A stretch of 64,000 nucleotides of DNA, taken from positions 1,860,001 through 1,924,000 of the forward strand of contig NC_088941.1 in assembly GCF_033473495.1 (NCBI RefSeq). Direction: 5' to 3'. The position numbers and the translations under genes are program-made. Shown here in pieces: positions 9,400-19,252 of the stretch; the first letter of the stretch is position 1, and every line of letters starts with the position of its first letter. Origin of the DNA: Cercospora beticola (taxonomy: Eukaryota > Ascomycota > Dothideomycetes > Mycosphaerellales > Mycosphaerellaceae). The notes beneath the pieces are model-generated. The model had not been told where the DNA came from. It worked only from the letters and a program-made list of their open reading frames with translations, and ran no database searches.

Positions 9400-9935
9400 A
9401 GGAACGAAGGGAAGATATCAGACTGTCTTGGGGTTGAATATTGCTAGAGAACGTTGCACAGAAGCTCGGCATTGATCAGGCTGTGACGAACTGAACCAGG
9501 GCGATCGAGCGCAATCTCGGCCAGCGCATTGATCCGAAGAAGGCGTTTGATGACCTACTATGCTGGTCATGGTGGTGTTGAATTAGCAGACGCAGCGCAT
9601 TGAGCATCTTGTAGATATAGAGTTATGATTCAGACATTATCAGAAAGAACCCCACCTTTGTCCCATCCTCAATTTCATGACAGGCACTGGGCCTGCCGAT
9701 AAAGATGCAAGTGCTTCCTTTCAGTGAGTACTGGATGAAAATTGACATTGTGGAACCCCAATCGACGAAGATCGAGCTCGACATGCTCGCGATGGGAAGA
9801 CGCGGATGACTCATGATTTGTGTCGCCTGTGCGAAATGGTCCGACTCCTTTGGGGCTTTTACAGGCGCTACGAGGAGGTACATTATCTCCGCATATAGCG
9901 ACACATATCTTGCCATCTCCATTTGCGGCGACATC
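9400..9935. other. Intergenic, no gene seen
   Basis: Convergent spacer between exonuclease paralogue B and the minus-strand SEN2 gene. A short stretch near 9500-9560 has a few codons with protein-like composition, but no start, domain or splice sites. Confidence 0.45.
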
Positions 9936-11279
9936 TCAGTCGCGACTCCTGTTCGGAGTCCATCTCCTAACAATGAACTCTCTGACCTTATACCTCCTCA
10001 GTATCGCTCCAATATCTCTCGAGTCTGTTTCAATCGGAGCAGGGACATCCACATACACCATGACCAATGTCTTCAATGCCTGGCTTTGCACCCGATTGAC
10101 ACAATGCATCCACCACCAATTATGGCTCTCTTTGATCCTGCGTTCTTGCTTCCCTTCATCCGTGCTCCAGTAAGCATCTGCGTACGCCGGAATGATGATT
10201 ACAGCGAATTCTGCGTGGCTGAATACTGGTCCGCGGTAGTAGAGCAGGTAGTCTACGCTGAATTTCACGCCTTGTCTGACAACCCATCCTAGTGAGCGGA
10301 AGTGGTGGTACACGACGTAGTTCAGCAGGAATTGATCATCGGGTCGGATCTTGTGCTCGGGTATTGATTTTGTGACGGGGAAGAAGCCGTGGGCAGAACA
10401 GGTTCGTAGTAGATCGTAGCCACTGTATTCGGCATTGCTGGTCTCGGAATTGCGGATCTCGAGTACGCCAAGTCCGTAGGAGAGGAAGAACGCCTCTTCG
10501 AGCGTTAGCTGGAGATGTTCTTGATTCTCAAAATCCGGGATCAGCTCTTCTTCGTCTTCATCATCAAGACCCAAGTCTGCGGGTTGTGGGGGAAGAGATG
10601 TTATCGCAGGATCCGGAATCGTAGTCTCCAGTGGTCGAGGAGTGGCCTCCACAGCCACTTGCTCCTTCTCACCATCCACCTCTGTAACTTCAGTTTCAAG
10701 AACACTCGGATCCAGCTTCCCCTCCTCCACTAGTCTTTGCCGCTCAATTTTCTCCGCCTCAGCTCGAGCACGCTCCAACTTGAACAGTCTTCGTTTCTCT
10801 CGCCTCGCATTAGTATTCTCTTCCGCTGTTCCTCCACTTCCAGCACGCTTTGCTAATAGTCGCGCTTTTTCTCGATTTAGCCAGCTCATTTCACTTCGAC
10901 TGAGAGTGCCTTTGCCAAAGAAGCCCGCTTCCCATAGGGCGCGCGCATGCTTGGGATCTGTGACATGAACGGATCGTGTCTCGGAGGAAAAGTATCCAAT
11001 GTAAGGTGTTTCGGGGTGGGACAAAGGCCGTGAGAGAATCTGTGATAAGTAGGCATATGCGAATCGCAGGATTGATATGGGGTTTGTGGGGTGGAATGCC
11101 GGGAGGGGATGTATCTCGAGAGGCAATGGGCTTTTGTGGATGAGACCCCAGTTTGGCTTCTTCTTCTTTGGTGGTCTTTTCTTGATCGTTTGCTCAGGTG
11201 CCGCCTCATTCGCATTTAGTCCGTCCGCGGGTGGTGGTTCGGCTCGAGCATCAGGTGTCGCCACCTCGGGCGTGGCCAT
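9936..11279 (-). CDS. SEN2: tRNA-splicing endonuclease catalytic subunit Sen2
   Basis: A 447-residue single-exon gene. Sen2 cuts the 5' splice site of intron-containing pre-tRNAs within the Sen2-Sen15-Sen34-Sen54 complex. The C-terminal nuclease domain carries the expected triad: Y347 and H355 in YYRGPVFSHAEF (eight-residue spacing, as in yeast Sen2) and K403 in QSQALKTLV. The N-terminal half has a Lys/Pro-rich stretch (KKRPPKKKKPNWG), a conserved helical block around EAGFFGKGTLSRSEMSWL, and an acidic, coiled linker. The length is within the fungal range. It is divergent from the zinc-cluster gene at 11819, with a 539 bp shared upstream region. Confidence 0.94.
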   Translation of the reverse strand: MATPEVATPDARAEPPPADGLNANEAAPEQTIKKRPPKKKKPNWGLIHKSPLPLEIHPLPAFHPTNPISILRFAYAYLSQILSRPLSHPETPYIGYFSSETRSVHVTDPKHARALWEAGFFGKGTLSRSEMSWLNREKARLLAKRAGSGGTAEENTNARREKRRLFKLERARAEAEKIERQRLVEEGKLDPSVLETEVTEVDGEKEQVAVEATPRPLETTIPDPAITSLPPQPADLGLDDEDEEELIPDFENQEHLQLTLEEAFFLSYGLGVLEIRNSETSNAEYSGYDLLRTCSAHGFFPVTKSIPEHKIRPDDQFLLNYVVYHHFRSLGWVVRQGVKFSVDYLLYYRGPVFSHAEFAVIIIPAYADAYWSTDEGKQERRIKESHNWWWMHCVNRVQSQALKTLVMVYVDVPAPIETDSRDIGAILRRYKVREFIVRRWTPNRSRD

Positions 11280-11818
11280 CCTGTGGCCCTGTTACAGCTT
11301 TCGTTCCGACTTGTGTTCGCAAGTCTCAGCTAGGGTCTTGCAACTCTGGATGAATTCTTGCTCTGGTGCGATGAATCTTGTGGTCGTTGGGACTTCTTCA
11401 GTTCAACTGGTGCTGATGAAAGATGCTGCGCCAAGATAGTCGGAGTATGAAGACCATGCGCGAGTATTCAAATCTTAACGGCCAACGAGCGAATGACTCT
11501 GAAGTCGTGAAGTAAGTCTCTCATGTGCTGGTGCAAGATGTGAGTGGTTGGACGTGAAGAGTAGAAATCTTGGCATTGATGACTCAGCCAAATCTATTCT
11601 CGTTCCAGGTTTCGCGTGTTCCTCTCTGCCCATCTCATTCGTACATCGTACGAGGACTCTGAATTCTTCCGCACTGCACATGCTACATGGCGATCGCTGG
11701 AACGCCACAAAGAAGCCTTACACGCCATGACTGGTAACGCGAGATTCACGCGCGTCTCGACAGTGAAGAGACTTGGCCGACCTGCTGGACAGCCTGGACC
11801 ACAGCCGTAGTCTGAGCC
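11280..11818. other. Divergent promoter region SEN2 / zinc-cluster factor
   Basis: The 539 bp between two divergent starts has no gene. A TGACTCA heptamer lies at 11580-11586, but this is expected by chance in a window of this size. No clear TATA box was found near either start. Confidence 0.4.
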
Positions 11819-13034
11819 ATGTCCACAAGAAGACCTCACACGAAGACCCGCGATGGATGCGGCACCTGCAAAGCACGGAAAGTCCGATGCGATCTTGAGA
11901 GGCCCATTTGCCGCAATTGTACGCGAGGAAACCGGCCATGTCACTACCCGAATCAAGTGCTGGCTCTGCCCAGTGCGCTGGGTGCTACCTCAGCAGATGC
12001 ACAGATCTTTCCCGTACGAGACATGGAGCTCCTGCATCACTACACGTCAATCGTGTACAGCACCATGACTGATCGGGCGGACGATGACCATCTTTGGCAA
12101 GATGCAGTTCCGAGGTTGGCTTTTTCTTATCCGTTTCTTCTCCATGGTCTTCTCGCCGTTTCAGCGCTCCATCGCCGTCATGAGTCCGAGGGTAGCCAGA
12201 GACAGCCATTGATGAATGTAGCTCGATATCATCAGCAACATGCACTCAATCTCTATATACCTATGCTTCAAAACATCGACGAACAAAACTGCCATGCTCT
12301 CTTCGCATTCTCGATTGTCACCGCTATCATCTGCTTCGGCATGCTGTCAGACGAAGAAGAAACGGCACCGCCTTTGGTCATTCGAGTAATCGACATGTTC
12401 GACGCGCTCTCCGGAACGGCCGTCGTAGCAGAAGTGGCGTGGGAGTGGCTGCATCACGGGCCGATGAAGGTCATTCTGGAAAGGACCGAACCCGTCAGGG
12501 AGAACTTGGATGGTCTGGAACCAGGGCTACGATCCTCATTGGATTTGCTCTTGGATCGCGCTGAAACGGCATGTCTCGAGAACCATGACCCGAGCGGTTT
12601 GGACGCGGCAACCCGGCGCAAGGCATATCACAATAGCATTTACAGCTTAGGCTCCATTGCGGCCCCTTTGGTGTTCAAAGATCGACCATTTGGTGTGGCA
12701 ATGTGCTATCCTATCCTCAGTGGGAACGCCTACATCTCATTGCTTCGCCATCGAGATCCACTCGCACTTGCAATTCTCGCCCACTACGGAGTGGTGCTCC
12801 ATCAAGTGGATTACAAGCTATGGGCTTTGTAAGTGCAGCTTTCCTAAACATTCATCATTTTTCAAGCTTCTACTCACTCTTTGGAAACTTTCTAGTGAAG
12901 GAATTGGGCAACAGCTGACTACAATTGTCGCTAAAGAGCTTGACGATCAATGGCTGCCCTGCTTGGCCTGGGCCAAAGCTCGTGTCACTCAACCAGTGAC
13001 GCCTGTATCAGACTCTACTATTACCGACGCCTGA
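11819..13034 (+). CDS. Zn2Cys6 transcription factor (Upc2/sterol-regulator-like architecture)
   Basis: Two exons, 11819-12828 and 12896-13034, separated by a 67 bp GT-AG intron (GTAAGT...CTAG), give 382 residues. The zinc cluster is at the extreme N-terminus with C14, C17, C24, C31, C34 and C41 (CGTCKARKVRC). RDMELLHHYTS and PFLLHGLLAVSALHRR follow, hallmarks of the family that includes sterol-uptake regulators such as Upc2. That family resemblance does not establish sterol regulation here. Without splicing, the frame stops three codons into the intron; the joined exon continues with EGIGQQLTTIVAKELDDQW, a plausible conserved tail. Confidence 0.88.
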
Positions 13035-14037
13035 AGATCTCGCAAGCGAGATCTGGTATAGCATGGCCTGTCATGACACATACTCGAGGGTCAATATCGT
13101 GACACCATCAGGTGTAGTCGTACAAGAAATTCTACACAGGCACGAAGTTCTGCGAGAATACGGCTCTGATGCAGCAACACAGCATTTTGCAGGAGAGAGC
13201 AACCACGGTCTGATGCAGCAACAAAGCCTTTTGCAGGAGAGAGCAATCATGGCTGGCTTGTCAATTGCCATCGTCGCTTATTGTTGTGCACCCTGTTTGC
13301 GATAAGTATTGCTCACTGAACACCATGAGCCGCGCCAATGGAGCTGTCCAACGGGTGTCCTCGGTTGTCACGAGTAACCTCTCCAGGATTGCAGTTGCAC
13401 ACTCTTTTTAGAATCAAGATGTGAGCTTGGCGATCACATTCAATAAATCTCTGTCTTGCAATGGCTGCTTTCGGGTTTGGGATTCGAGCCCTCCCCACAA
13501 CGATGCTGGTCAGGAGAACTCTTACTCTCGGAAAGGACCAAACAAAGATGGCATCTGCCTGAATTTTGCTGCGCGATGCAACTGAAGGGCGCTTCACTTG
13601 CAACAAGCTCATCGTGCAATTCGGCACGGAAGCTGAGTGTTCTCAGCGTGAAGCAAACAGAGTAGAGCAGAGTTTCCCTGGGATGTTCAGGAGAGTAGAG
13701 TTCACGAATGACTTTCCACTGATGCACATGGCTGTGTTGAACCTTAGTTTGACGAGGATACTTCGACCAATGAGTGTTTAGGTTTGCTGTGTGGACAGGA
13801 TACAGCAGGGTTCATGCCAGCGGCCTTCATGGCAACAGCTACCGGATCAGTGCCCCGTGCAAAACCAACACGTCACTTCGTTGTATCTTTACGTTGTGCG
13901 GCCGCCGTAAGATACACAGCGAAGCATGCGCGCCAGCGACTCGAGGTCTCGATCGTCCAGATGGCTGAGTGATGCCAGAGTTCATATACTGATCCTATCA
14001 AAACGAGAGCTGGACAAAGCGCATCGTACCGCCAGCC
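13035..14037. other. Intergenic region with a 44 bp tandem duplication
   Basis: No supported gene. An 80-codon plus-strand frame at 13063-13305 starts 29 bp after the zinc-cluster gene and is mostly made of the tandem repeat; I do not call it. A GGCTCGAATCC-like string on the minus strand near 13486 recalls a tRNA B-box, but no cloverleaf can be drawn around it. Confidence 0.45.
13165..13252. repeat. Two tandem copies of a 44 bp unit
   Basis: Copy one is 13165-13208 and copy two is 13209-13252. Both begin TCTGATGCAGCAACA and contain TTTTGCAGGAGAGAGCAA, with about five differences between them. This is a local duplication in noncoding DNA. Confidence 0.8.
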
Positions 14038-15254
14038 ATGCAATGCGTTCAGGGCCAGCAACACGATCAGATTCCAAAAGGCGACAATCCCACGCGGCAC
14101 AAATCTTCTGCACACCTGGATCCAAATCAAGTAGCTTGGACTTTGATCGACGTTGGACTGGTGAAAACACACGCGAAATGCTTGCCAGGCGACATTGTGT
14201 TTGTGCCCTACCAGCTTGACAATGTCGTATACCATTTCCCGCTTCCGCCGGGCTCCCAAGCTCCAAAAATCTTGTCTGCCGATGCGTCGACCCAACATTT
14301 GAAGCCCAGCAGCGAGCACACGAGATCCAACAAAGTCAACGAGGAGACAAGATCAGTACCGCGACAGGACAAGGACGGGAAAAGTGAAAGGCAGATGCGG
14401 AGGAAGACGCGCGTGCGTTCAGCGAACAAGAACTTCCCAATTCGCGTAGACAGTTTGCAGGCGATACGACCTTCTCCACCGTCTTACGAAGAAGCCATGG
14501 AACTGCAGAGGAGAGAGCACAGCGTTGATGCAACCGAGGCCGAACGTCAAAATACCCTGAAGATGCTAGAGAACCACATCTCAGCAAATAGCTACCTACA
14601 GCAGCACGCCGCCGCTCGAACTGCAGGACTGCCGCCAGGAAGACAAACTCCGCGAGATCGACGACCACCAAGCAAAGTATTAGCTCCACGCCAATTGTCA
14701 CAAGACGACAGTATTACAACGTATCGCCCTCGCGGCAGCAGATGTCACTCTCGTTCAGCCAGTATTCCGAGCAGACAAGAAGAAATATATTCTCGTCCGC
14801 CTAGCATAGCCAAAGCTCAAGTCGTTTTGGGTATCTCAGAGCCTGGCAAAACCTCAATCGAGCAGCTTTTCGACCAAGCAGTTCTCGAATTTCAGCAACA
14901 AACAGCCGAGACAGCGGAGCGCATGTCTTATCGCGACGACATTGGTCTGACTCGTTGGGCTACTAACTCAGCGAGGAAAACCACAAAGCCCCCGAGAGAT
15001 GAGGAAGCGGCCGCCGACGCTCCCATATATGTTTCCGGGAAGAGTTGGAGACCCACTGCAAAGATACATCGACATTTTGGGAATGGCAATTCGCAGGGGG
15101 TGAAGATCAGCACACCTGGACTGGCGAAGAGGTTGGGAGTTCCTGTCGGAACACATACGGCGTTAAGAATGTGAGTGTCTCTGGCTTGTTGAAGCAACTG
15201 CGAGTTAATGTGCTGATTATGTTGCCCAGCGATGCGTTCTACGACAATGACTGA
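14038..15254 (+). CDS. Uncharacterised protein with a PPxY motif
   Basis: Exon 1 is 14038-15170 and exon 2 is 15230-15254, joined across a 59 bp intron with GTGAGT donor, CTGAT branch and CCCAG acceptor, giving 385 residues. The N-terminal part has a compact block (WTLIDVGLVKTHAKCLPGD then IVFVPYQLDNVVYHFPLP). The middle is disordered, Arg/Ser-rich and contains PPSYEEAM, a PPxY motif of the kind bound by WW domains (for example Nedd4/Rsp5 ubiquitin ligases). The C-terminus has KSWRPTAKIHRHFGNGNSQG. I do not recognise the family. Start 14038 is simply the first ATG of the long frame; an additional upstream exon cannot be excluded. Confidence 0.6.
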
Positions 15255-15291
15255 TGCACTATGGGCGAAGCAACCGCTTCATAATCTACCC

Positions 15292-15786
15292 ATGAAGGTT
15301 CTACTCGGGCCATTGAGAGATCCGAATCCTCCTTTGCCATGCCCAACTCGATGCTTGATCCTGCTCTATTACCATCCTGCGACCCGACGGCTTCTAGAAC
15401 CCGGTGACGATATAAGGTCGTGGGAGAAATTCTCGTACCACATCGTGTTCAGTGTCGCTCAGAGCAGTGAAGCCTTTCGGCATTCAACGCATGCCGTCTG
15501 GCTAGACAGCGATGAGTGTCGCGATCAATGCGTGGCACGTCGCCTGAGTGGCAAACATGGGGCGAAACCTCTTTATGATCGGCACGTAAGAACGAACGGA
15601 CGAGCGCAGGTACAATGCCTGCATATCGAACCGGCCGATCATGTTGATGTGAACACTCTACTAGCACTGTTGAAATTGACACAGGCATGTCACTCTCATA
15701 TCCAAGTTTTCAAGCTGCATGAAACGTGTATGTGCACTGGATTCATTCATCTTTCATTTTCAAGCATGGGCTCTACTCAACCGTAG
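15292..15786 (+). CDS. Possible small hypothetical protein
   Basis: An open frame of up to 184 codons (15232-15786) overlaps the last exon of the preceding gene; the ATG at 15292 (MKVLLGPLRD) gives about 164 residues after that overlap. Composition is protein-like (DIRSWEKFSYHIVFSVAQ, DVNTLLALLKLTQA), but there is no recognised domain. It may be a real gene, part of a spliced transcript, or the 3' UTR of the gene at 14038. Confidence 0.3.
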   Translation: MKVLLGPLRDPNPPLPCPTRCLILLYYHPATRRLLEPGDDIRSWEKFSYHIVFSVAQSSEAFRHSTHAVWLDSDECRDQCVARRLSGKHGAKPLYDRHVRTNGRAQVQCLHIEPADHVDVNTLLALLKLTQACHSHIQVFKLHETCMCTGFIHLSFSSMGSTQP

Positions 15787-15854
15787 CTAGTTGAGGATTG
15801 GTATCGCTGAAGTAATATCGTACAATATAGTCGTTGGAGACGAAGACAAGGCAG

Positions 15855-16574
15855 CTACTGCTCAGCAGGAAGTTCGCCAGCAACCTTGTGCTCAGTCTTC
15901 TTTTCGCCATCTAGACGGTGCGTAAACTCATCGACAGAGATTGGCTCCTTTCTTGTGACGCCATGGTTCTGCGATTGTTCTTGAATGACTTCCTTGACAG
16001 GAATGGTCTTGTGTGTGACGGATGGCTTGACGATTTCTATGAGGTGAGGTTAGCTTCGGTATAGCGACGGGATTTATAGGATGACTGACCTTTCTCAATC
16101 ACGGGCTGGACGACCTCGTGCAAGTGGTGGTGAACCTGCTCGCCAACGACTTCTCCCTCGTTGACCTTCTTCTCATGTGTGACGCCCTCGTCGGTTGTGT
16201 CTCTGAACTTCTCGCGTTCTGCAGCGGCTTGCGCTTGGGCCTCGTCTGCCTTGGTGTCCTTGTTGATCTTGCGGTATTCCGTAGCAGCTTGCTCGTGGTC
16301 GTGCTTTGTCTCCTGAACCTCGCGGTCTTCGAGAGGCTGAACCGTGGTGTGATAGTGATCAACGTGCTTCTCCTTGTCTACGACTTTCTGCTCTCGTGTC
16401 TCATGCTCTTTCACGATGGTGTCGTGTTCGACGGCTGGAGCGACTTCTTGCTCAACTGTGGTGTCTTTCTCTCCAGTTTTGCTCCTGTTGATATGTTGTT
16501 AATCATGAGTAATGTTGTGAAGATGTATGGCAGACTTACAAGAGCTTGTTAACGGCACTGGCTGCTGCGTCCAT
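15855..16574 (-). CDS. Hydrophilic fungal 'allergen-type' protein with HHLH motif
   Basis: Three exons (16540-16574, 16090-16484, 15855-16036) with introns of 55 and 53 bp encode 203 residues. The protein is extremely charged and lacks a signal peptide or membrane segment. Characteristic strings are VDHYHTTVQPLEDREV, EKFRDTTDEG and VGEQVHHHLHEVVQPVIEK, matching a widespread ascomycete family often labelled 'allergen', whose members are repeats of His/Glu-rich, probably disordered segments. The biochemical role is unknown; stress-related chaperone-like functions have been guessed for such hydrophilins, which I cannot confirm. A TATAAAAG box lies at 16694-16701 on this strand, 120 bp before the ATG. 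Confidence 0.85.
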
Positions 16575-17372
16575 GATGAAGTATATCCGTGCGAAAGATG
16601 GAGATCTACTTGTGAGTGCGTTGCTGTAACTTTGACAATGTTTCAAGTATGGTAAGGTTTGTCAATATCCTGAAGAGAAGAGGTTCTGCAATACTTTTAT
16701 ACCAAGAGCATGATAGTATCCAGCATCATACTAATCTGCTGAATTGGCCACAGCAGCTCCTCACCATTCTGTAATGTGGTCTGCTCTACGTCTTCATGAC
16801 CAACAACTCGCAGTATTAGTTGTGGCTCTCGACCACATGTGGCGCAGGCATTCACTCGCACCCAAAGACTTCACCTTCTTACATCACCCCATCCAAGTCT
16901 TCAGCCACCGTGATTGAGAAATGGCATCACCACGTTTACGTAGTTGAGGATACAGTGAGGAGCACGTCGGCCCCACAGCTCAAACAGGGATTTTGAAGAA
17001 CCAGAAACAGGCATCGGACAACACTCCGGGCCCTGCTCTGATGCCGATGACAGCATAGCCAACAACCTGCCATCGGCATAGCCAACAACTTCTCTCCACA
17101 ATTTTCATAACTGTGCACATTCTCGTGGCGTCACAGCGTTCTGTTGTTCGGGTCGAAAACCGCAGTTGAGCGATGGGAACGAATTAAAAAGGAAGCCGGA
17201 TACGCGTGAAGTGAAATAGCTGGCCAGCAGCGTCGTTTCTCCCTATCGTACAACAAATTGAATCGTAGCCAATCGCAAATCCAAACCCAACGAAACGATA
17301 TCATCATCAACCAAATGCTCGTAATTCAACGCCTTCCAAGGTCCCTGCACTCGCCAATACGGTTCCCATCAT
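16575..17372. other. Intergenic; promoter of the allergen-type gene
   Basis: The only strong signal is the minus-strand TATA box at 16694-16701. Near 17047-17090 the string CATAGCCAACAAC occurs twice, a small direct repeat. No gene was found. Confidence 0.45.
16694..16701 (-). promoter_or_regulatory. TATA box of the allergen-type gene
   Basis: The minus strand reads TATAAAAG, 120 bp upstream of the ATG at 16574, a normal distance for a highly expressed fungal gene. Confidence 0.55.
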
Positions 17373-17871
17373 TCAAGCAAGAGCCTTGACGATGGTAATG
17401 GCTTGGTCGAACTCCTGCTTGGTCACAGTGCCGTCTTGAGTGGCATTGATGATCCACTGGAATAAGTTCGCAAGGCCTGGAGCACCAGATGTCATATCGA
17501 CCATGATCCACTCGCCTTCGCCCTCCGAGATCGAGAAGTTGCCATAGCCAACTCCATGTGGGAATTGAGCCTGTGGTCTTCATGTTAGTAGGAATTCGCT
17601 GTCGTTGGAGATGCCAGAAACGTACCGCATGACCAGTGAGGTTGCCAGTCTCGTTGCGACCATCCTGGAAGTGGAAGACGGCAGTGGTGTTGCTGATGTC
17701 ACCATTGGTCTCGACGGAGGCGCCTGAGAGATCGACGCTGAGTGGCTTGTCCGAGTAGAAGATGGCGGTGCGCTCAGCAATGTTACCGGCATCAAGGTCA
17801 CGCTTGTTGCCTCCAAAAAGGGAGCCGCAGAAGAGCGAGCAGCCGATCATGAGAATCTTGCCCCAAGACAT
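17373..17871 (-). CDS. Small protein with hydrophobic N-terminus, unknown function
   Basis: Exons 17626-17871 and 17373-17570 flank a 55 bp intron (GTACGT...ACCACAG) and encode 147 residues. The N-terminus MSWGKILMIGCSLFCGSLFG is hydrophobic after one lysine and could be a signal peptide or membrane anchor. The mature part has NNT/NET-type glycosylation sequons (SNTTA, RNETGN, GNFS). The unspliced frame runs on into another phase and loses the C-terminal EGEWIMVDMTSG...LFQWIINAT block. I chose ATG 17871 over 18009 because a TATAAAGG box at 18020-18027 leaves a 150 bp leader. The family is not recognised. Confidence 0.7.
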
Positions 17872-19252
17872 TTTGTTTGATAGTTGATAGTTGGTGGTTG
17901 AAGTTGGTCGAAGGAGTTGGTGGAGTAGATTTGATCGTTTGAGTTTGTGTTGCTTTAATGCTTTGCTGGATTGGTTGAGTGTGCTGATGAAAGTCGAATG
18001 GAGGAGCAAATCCTTCTTGCCTTTATACTGCGAAATGATACATTCGTGCTGCTATTCGGAGTCTCAGGCGCATTGGTGCCAATGGGCGGCATGTTGGTCG
18101 ATTGCATCTCACCGGTCGAGATCACCGAACTCTGGAGCATTGTCTCGTCCCTCGCACGATCGCGCTGTGACTTCTCTGCTTGATTGGTGGAAGCATCATA
18201 AGACGGCTTAGTTCTTCGCTTGTCAGTAGCTTGAGCTGCTTGCGGCGGCATGCCGAGCGGCGTTTTGGGAGGCTCCGAGTCCGCCTGTCACGCAGAGCAT
18301 ATTGGTTGGTTAGCACATTGTAACGACCACGTGCTGGCTGGAATCATGCTTCTCAGACCATTTGCCAGCGACTACTAGGCTGAGTACGGATGCCAGCCAC
18401 TGGTCCCCATTATCTTCGTGACAGAAGTACAGCGCAACCGGAGGGCAGGCTGCTGGGCAATCTAAGCGGCTTGTCTTGTTAGAAAGTGACAGAATGACTT
18501 TCGCGTGCTTGGAATTCTCCAAGCGTAAAATGTCGTGCACTTTTGGACTAGGTCGTCGACCACCTGCAGGGCGTGCCTCAGTTCGTGCCCGGAAAAGTAA
18601 TGAACTAGACCTGATGTGGTTGCAGCGCTCAAGATTTGCCGCGAGGAATATGGTGAAGAGGAGGGAATATCCCTGACGGTGTATTGCTTGACTGGCGACG
18701 GATGATAGCAAAGAAGAGAGCTTGAATTGCCAGAGTCCAGGCCGTATGCGGAGTAGACAGTCATCAACTGAGTAAGCGGACTCTGCTAGACACAGCCAAT
18801 GGCATCGTCGGAGCTCGATCGTGTTCAACTGCTAAACGAGCGAAGTCTGGCCTTCCTGTCCAGACTTGGCCAGGCGCGAGACCAATGTACCGAAAGCACC
18901 GGATAGTGCGGGCATTTAGAGGTTTCATGACTGCCCTCAGTCTTGAGAATCTTTTTCGGATCACAAGGCTGGACATCAAAGTTCTCCGCGGCGGCCGCGG
19001 ACAACAATGTCGAGAGAAGAGAAGACAGGAAGTGGAATGATAATACGAAGTGCTCCTGTGTTGCTGGTCAGGGGTCATTTGCCAGTGTCACGTGGAAGAG
19101 TAGCGGTCAATCCAATGGGAGTTTCTTCGGAGTTGGATGCTCAAATTAGGTCCATGGTCTGGCTGGAAGGCATTCCATCAAGGTTCGTGTTCGAAGCTCA
19201 GGCACAATGATAATGTAATCTGCCGTGCGCTCTCAATGAATGTGCTCTCCTA
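17872..19252. other. Intergenic, 1.4 kb without a supported gene
   Basis: Holds the TATAAAGG promoter element (minus, 18020-18027) of the small protein gene. A 172-codon minus frame at 18310-18828 lacks any domain or splice logic and is judged spurious. Confidence 0.45.
18020..18027 (-). promoter_or_regulatory. TATA box of the small hydrophobic-leader gene
   Basis: The minus strand reads TATAAAGG, about 150 bp upstream of the ATG at 17871, which favours that start over the longer frame. Confidence 0.5.

Noticed and set aside
13460..13510. tRNA-like B-box (GGCTCGAATCC on the minus strand)
   Set aside because: No matching A-box, acceptor stem or anticodon arm could be drawn, and the T-arm stem does not pair.
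18310..18828. 172-codon minus-strand frame
   Set aside because: No domain, no promoter signal, and several alternative frames of similar length overlap it.
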